DNA from: JAAFJT01 sp043772905
Lineage (GTDB): Bacteria; Bacteroidota; Bacteroidia; Chitinophagales; Saprospiraceae
Assembly: GCA_043772905.1 (NCBI GenBank)
Contig: JAYVFS010000049.1
Location: forward strand, 1 to 51,311
Direction: 5' to 3'
Length of the DNA: 51,311 nucleotides
Shown here piece by piece: positions 50,380 to 51,311 of this stretch (positions within the stretch are counted from its first letter, which is position 1; each line of letters starts with the position of its first letter). The translations under genes and the position numbers were made by a program. The notes under the pieces are model-generated. The model searched no databases. It worked only from the letters and a program-made list of their open reading frames with translations, and had not been told where the DNA came from.

Positions 50380-51311
50380 ATGAATAAAATTTTTCAATCT
50401 GTACTTACCCTCATAGAAGAGTCACTGCATCTTACCGAAGAAGAAAAAAAAGCGATTGTAAAATCCATAATTGATGCAGATAAAGTGCTTGAAATTACCG
50501 CTTTCAAACTCGACAGAACTGAAAAAGCAAAACGTACTATGGCCATACTGCTGGAAGAAACCATAGAAGAGCTGGAACAGAAAAGGAAAGCGGTAGAAGA
50601 GCAGAACAAAGAGTTGGAAATTGAAGCGGCAACAGAACGGGTGAGAATGCAGTCTATGGCCATGCAGCACCCCAGCGATTTTGAAAAGGTAAATAAAGAA
50701 TTGCTTCATCAACTAACCAAGCTAAAGATTGATGGCCTATCCGGCGTAAGCTTCTACTTCATTGACGAGGATGAAATCGTTACCGTCTGGGACCTGTCAA
50801 GTCCCGGAAGTATGAGCGACCCCAACAGTTATTCTTTTAAGTATGATTCAAAAAAACACCCTGTTTTAGGTGGATTCGTTGACATATTAAAGACAACACA
50901 AGAAGACTATTTTATACTCGATTTTCCAAAACCAAGTTTGCTTCAGGCAATCGAAGAATTAAAGAAAATAAACAGCACCATTGCCGAAGCATTAAAAGAT
51001 GCGGTGGAAAGCGGTGCCTTGTCACATCAATGGAATCCGGTTGCAAGAATTACGGATGGTATATTGTCCATTGACCTGATAAAGCCTCCCGATGATGACA
51101 CAAAAACCATTTTATTGAAAATGGCCGGGGCATTTAACCAGGCATACACCCGCTTCCTCGATCTGCAAAAAGCAGAAGCACAGGCAAGGGAAGCGAAGAT
51201 AGAAACCGCGTTGGAAAAAGTGAGGAGCAGAACAATGGCAATGCAAAAAAGTGAAGAACTGTCCGAGGTTTCGTATTTGCTCAACAAACAGGTGGTGGAA
51301 TTGGGAATTCC
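50380..51311 (+). CDS. Coiled-coil signalling protein, 3-prime truncated by the window end
   Basis: Open from the ATG at 50380 to the end with no stop, 310 codons. It starts MNKIFQSVLTLIEESLHLTE and has a long coiled coil (about 35-85), a first module (residues about 105-260, with VSFYFIDEDEIVTVWDL) and a second EKVRSRTMAMQKSEEL helix near 280. The words ERVRMQSMAMQ and EKVRSRTMAMQ are the linker found in many Bacteroidota sensor histidine kinases and adenylate-cyclase-like proteins, so output domains probably lie beyond the window. Tandem FIST plus this protein suggests a sensory operon. Confidence 0.8.
   Translation, partial: MNKIFQSVLTLIEESLHLTEEEKKAIVKSIIDADKVLEITAFKLDRTEKAKRTMAILLEETIEELEQKRKAVEEQNKELEIEAATERVRMQSMAMQHPSDFEKVNKELLHQLTKLKIDGLSGVSFYFIDEDEIVTVWDLSSPGSMSDPNSYSFKYDSKKHPVLGGFVDILKTTQEDYFILDFPKPSLLQAIEELKKINSTIAEALKDAVESGALSHQWNPVARITDGILSIDLIKPPDDDTKTILLKMAGAFNQAYTRFLDLQKAEAQAREAKIETALEKVRSRTMAMQKSEELSEVSYLLNKQVVELGI

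Overview
The window is chromosomal DNA from a low-GC member of the Bacteroidota. Its individual proteins do not fix the family, although the style (giant T9SS adhesin, candidate sulfonolipid genes, ERVR-linker sensor proteins) resembles gliding Saprospiria, Chitinophagia or Cytophagia. Evidence for the phylum: a type-B T9SS C-terminal sorting domain on a giant surface protein, TAnnTTTG promoters with a TTTG box about 19-20 bp upstream, starts in an A-rich context (TAAAATGGC) without Shine-Dalgarno sequences, and Bacteroidota-type families (DUF6913, YitT, SPT-like PLP enzyme).

Layout. 1-668: ten copies of a 40-bp T-rich minisatellite. 669-2007: a convergent pair, a fibronectin-III protein and a DUF1456/YehS protein. 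2104-19986 (minus strand): the full S10-spc-alpha ribosomal superoperon, rpsJ to rplQ, including secY, map, infA, rpmJ and rpoA, with unusually long spacers and a clear promoter before rpsJ. 20817-31784 (minus): one 3655-residue multidomain secreted protein. 32280-40383: a CocE/S15-type hydrolase, a two-domain VOC protein, an alpha-oxoamine-synthase-like enzyme, a cysteine/cysteate-synthase-like enzyme, a DUF962/Mpo1-like protein and an HTH protein. 40473-48852: housekeeping genes (dapA, accA, nadA, tdk), DUF6913, an isolated tRNA-Asp, an intradiol-dioxygenase/thioredoxin-like lipoprotein, a proline-rich protein and a YitT-family membrane protein. 49193-51311: a FIST-domain sensor followed by a coiled-coil signalling protein that runs off the end.

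The most unusual signal is a dispersed non-palindromic motif, TACTGAGGGG followed by 0-3 more G and usually T. I count 36 exact 10-mers plus 4 near matches, on both strands, roughly one per 1.3 kb; about 0.1 exact copies would be expected by chance. It sits in most larger spacers of the ribosomal operon, in terminator-like hairpins, and inside 18 coding positions, where it is read as TEG, LRG, PSV, PLS or PQY without breaking the gene. Comparison of paralogous modules in the giant gene shows that it arises by point substitution, not insertion. This pattern resembles a DNA uptake sequence or another selected genome-wide recognition word, and it is the best candidate here for an undescribed system. 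Its function is inference; its presence is seen directly.

Functionally, the window joins translation and secretion core genes with envelope genes. The SPT-like and cysteate-synthase-like enzymes would fit a sulfonolipid (capnine-type) pathway, which would match a T9SS organism, and the nearby DUF962 protein and accA also concern fatty acids. These links are inferred from family and proximity.
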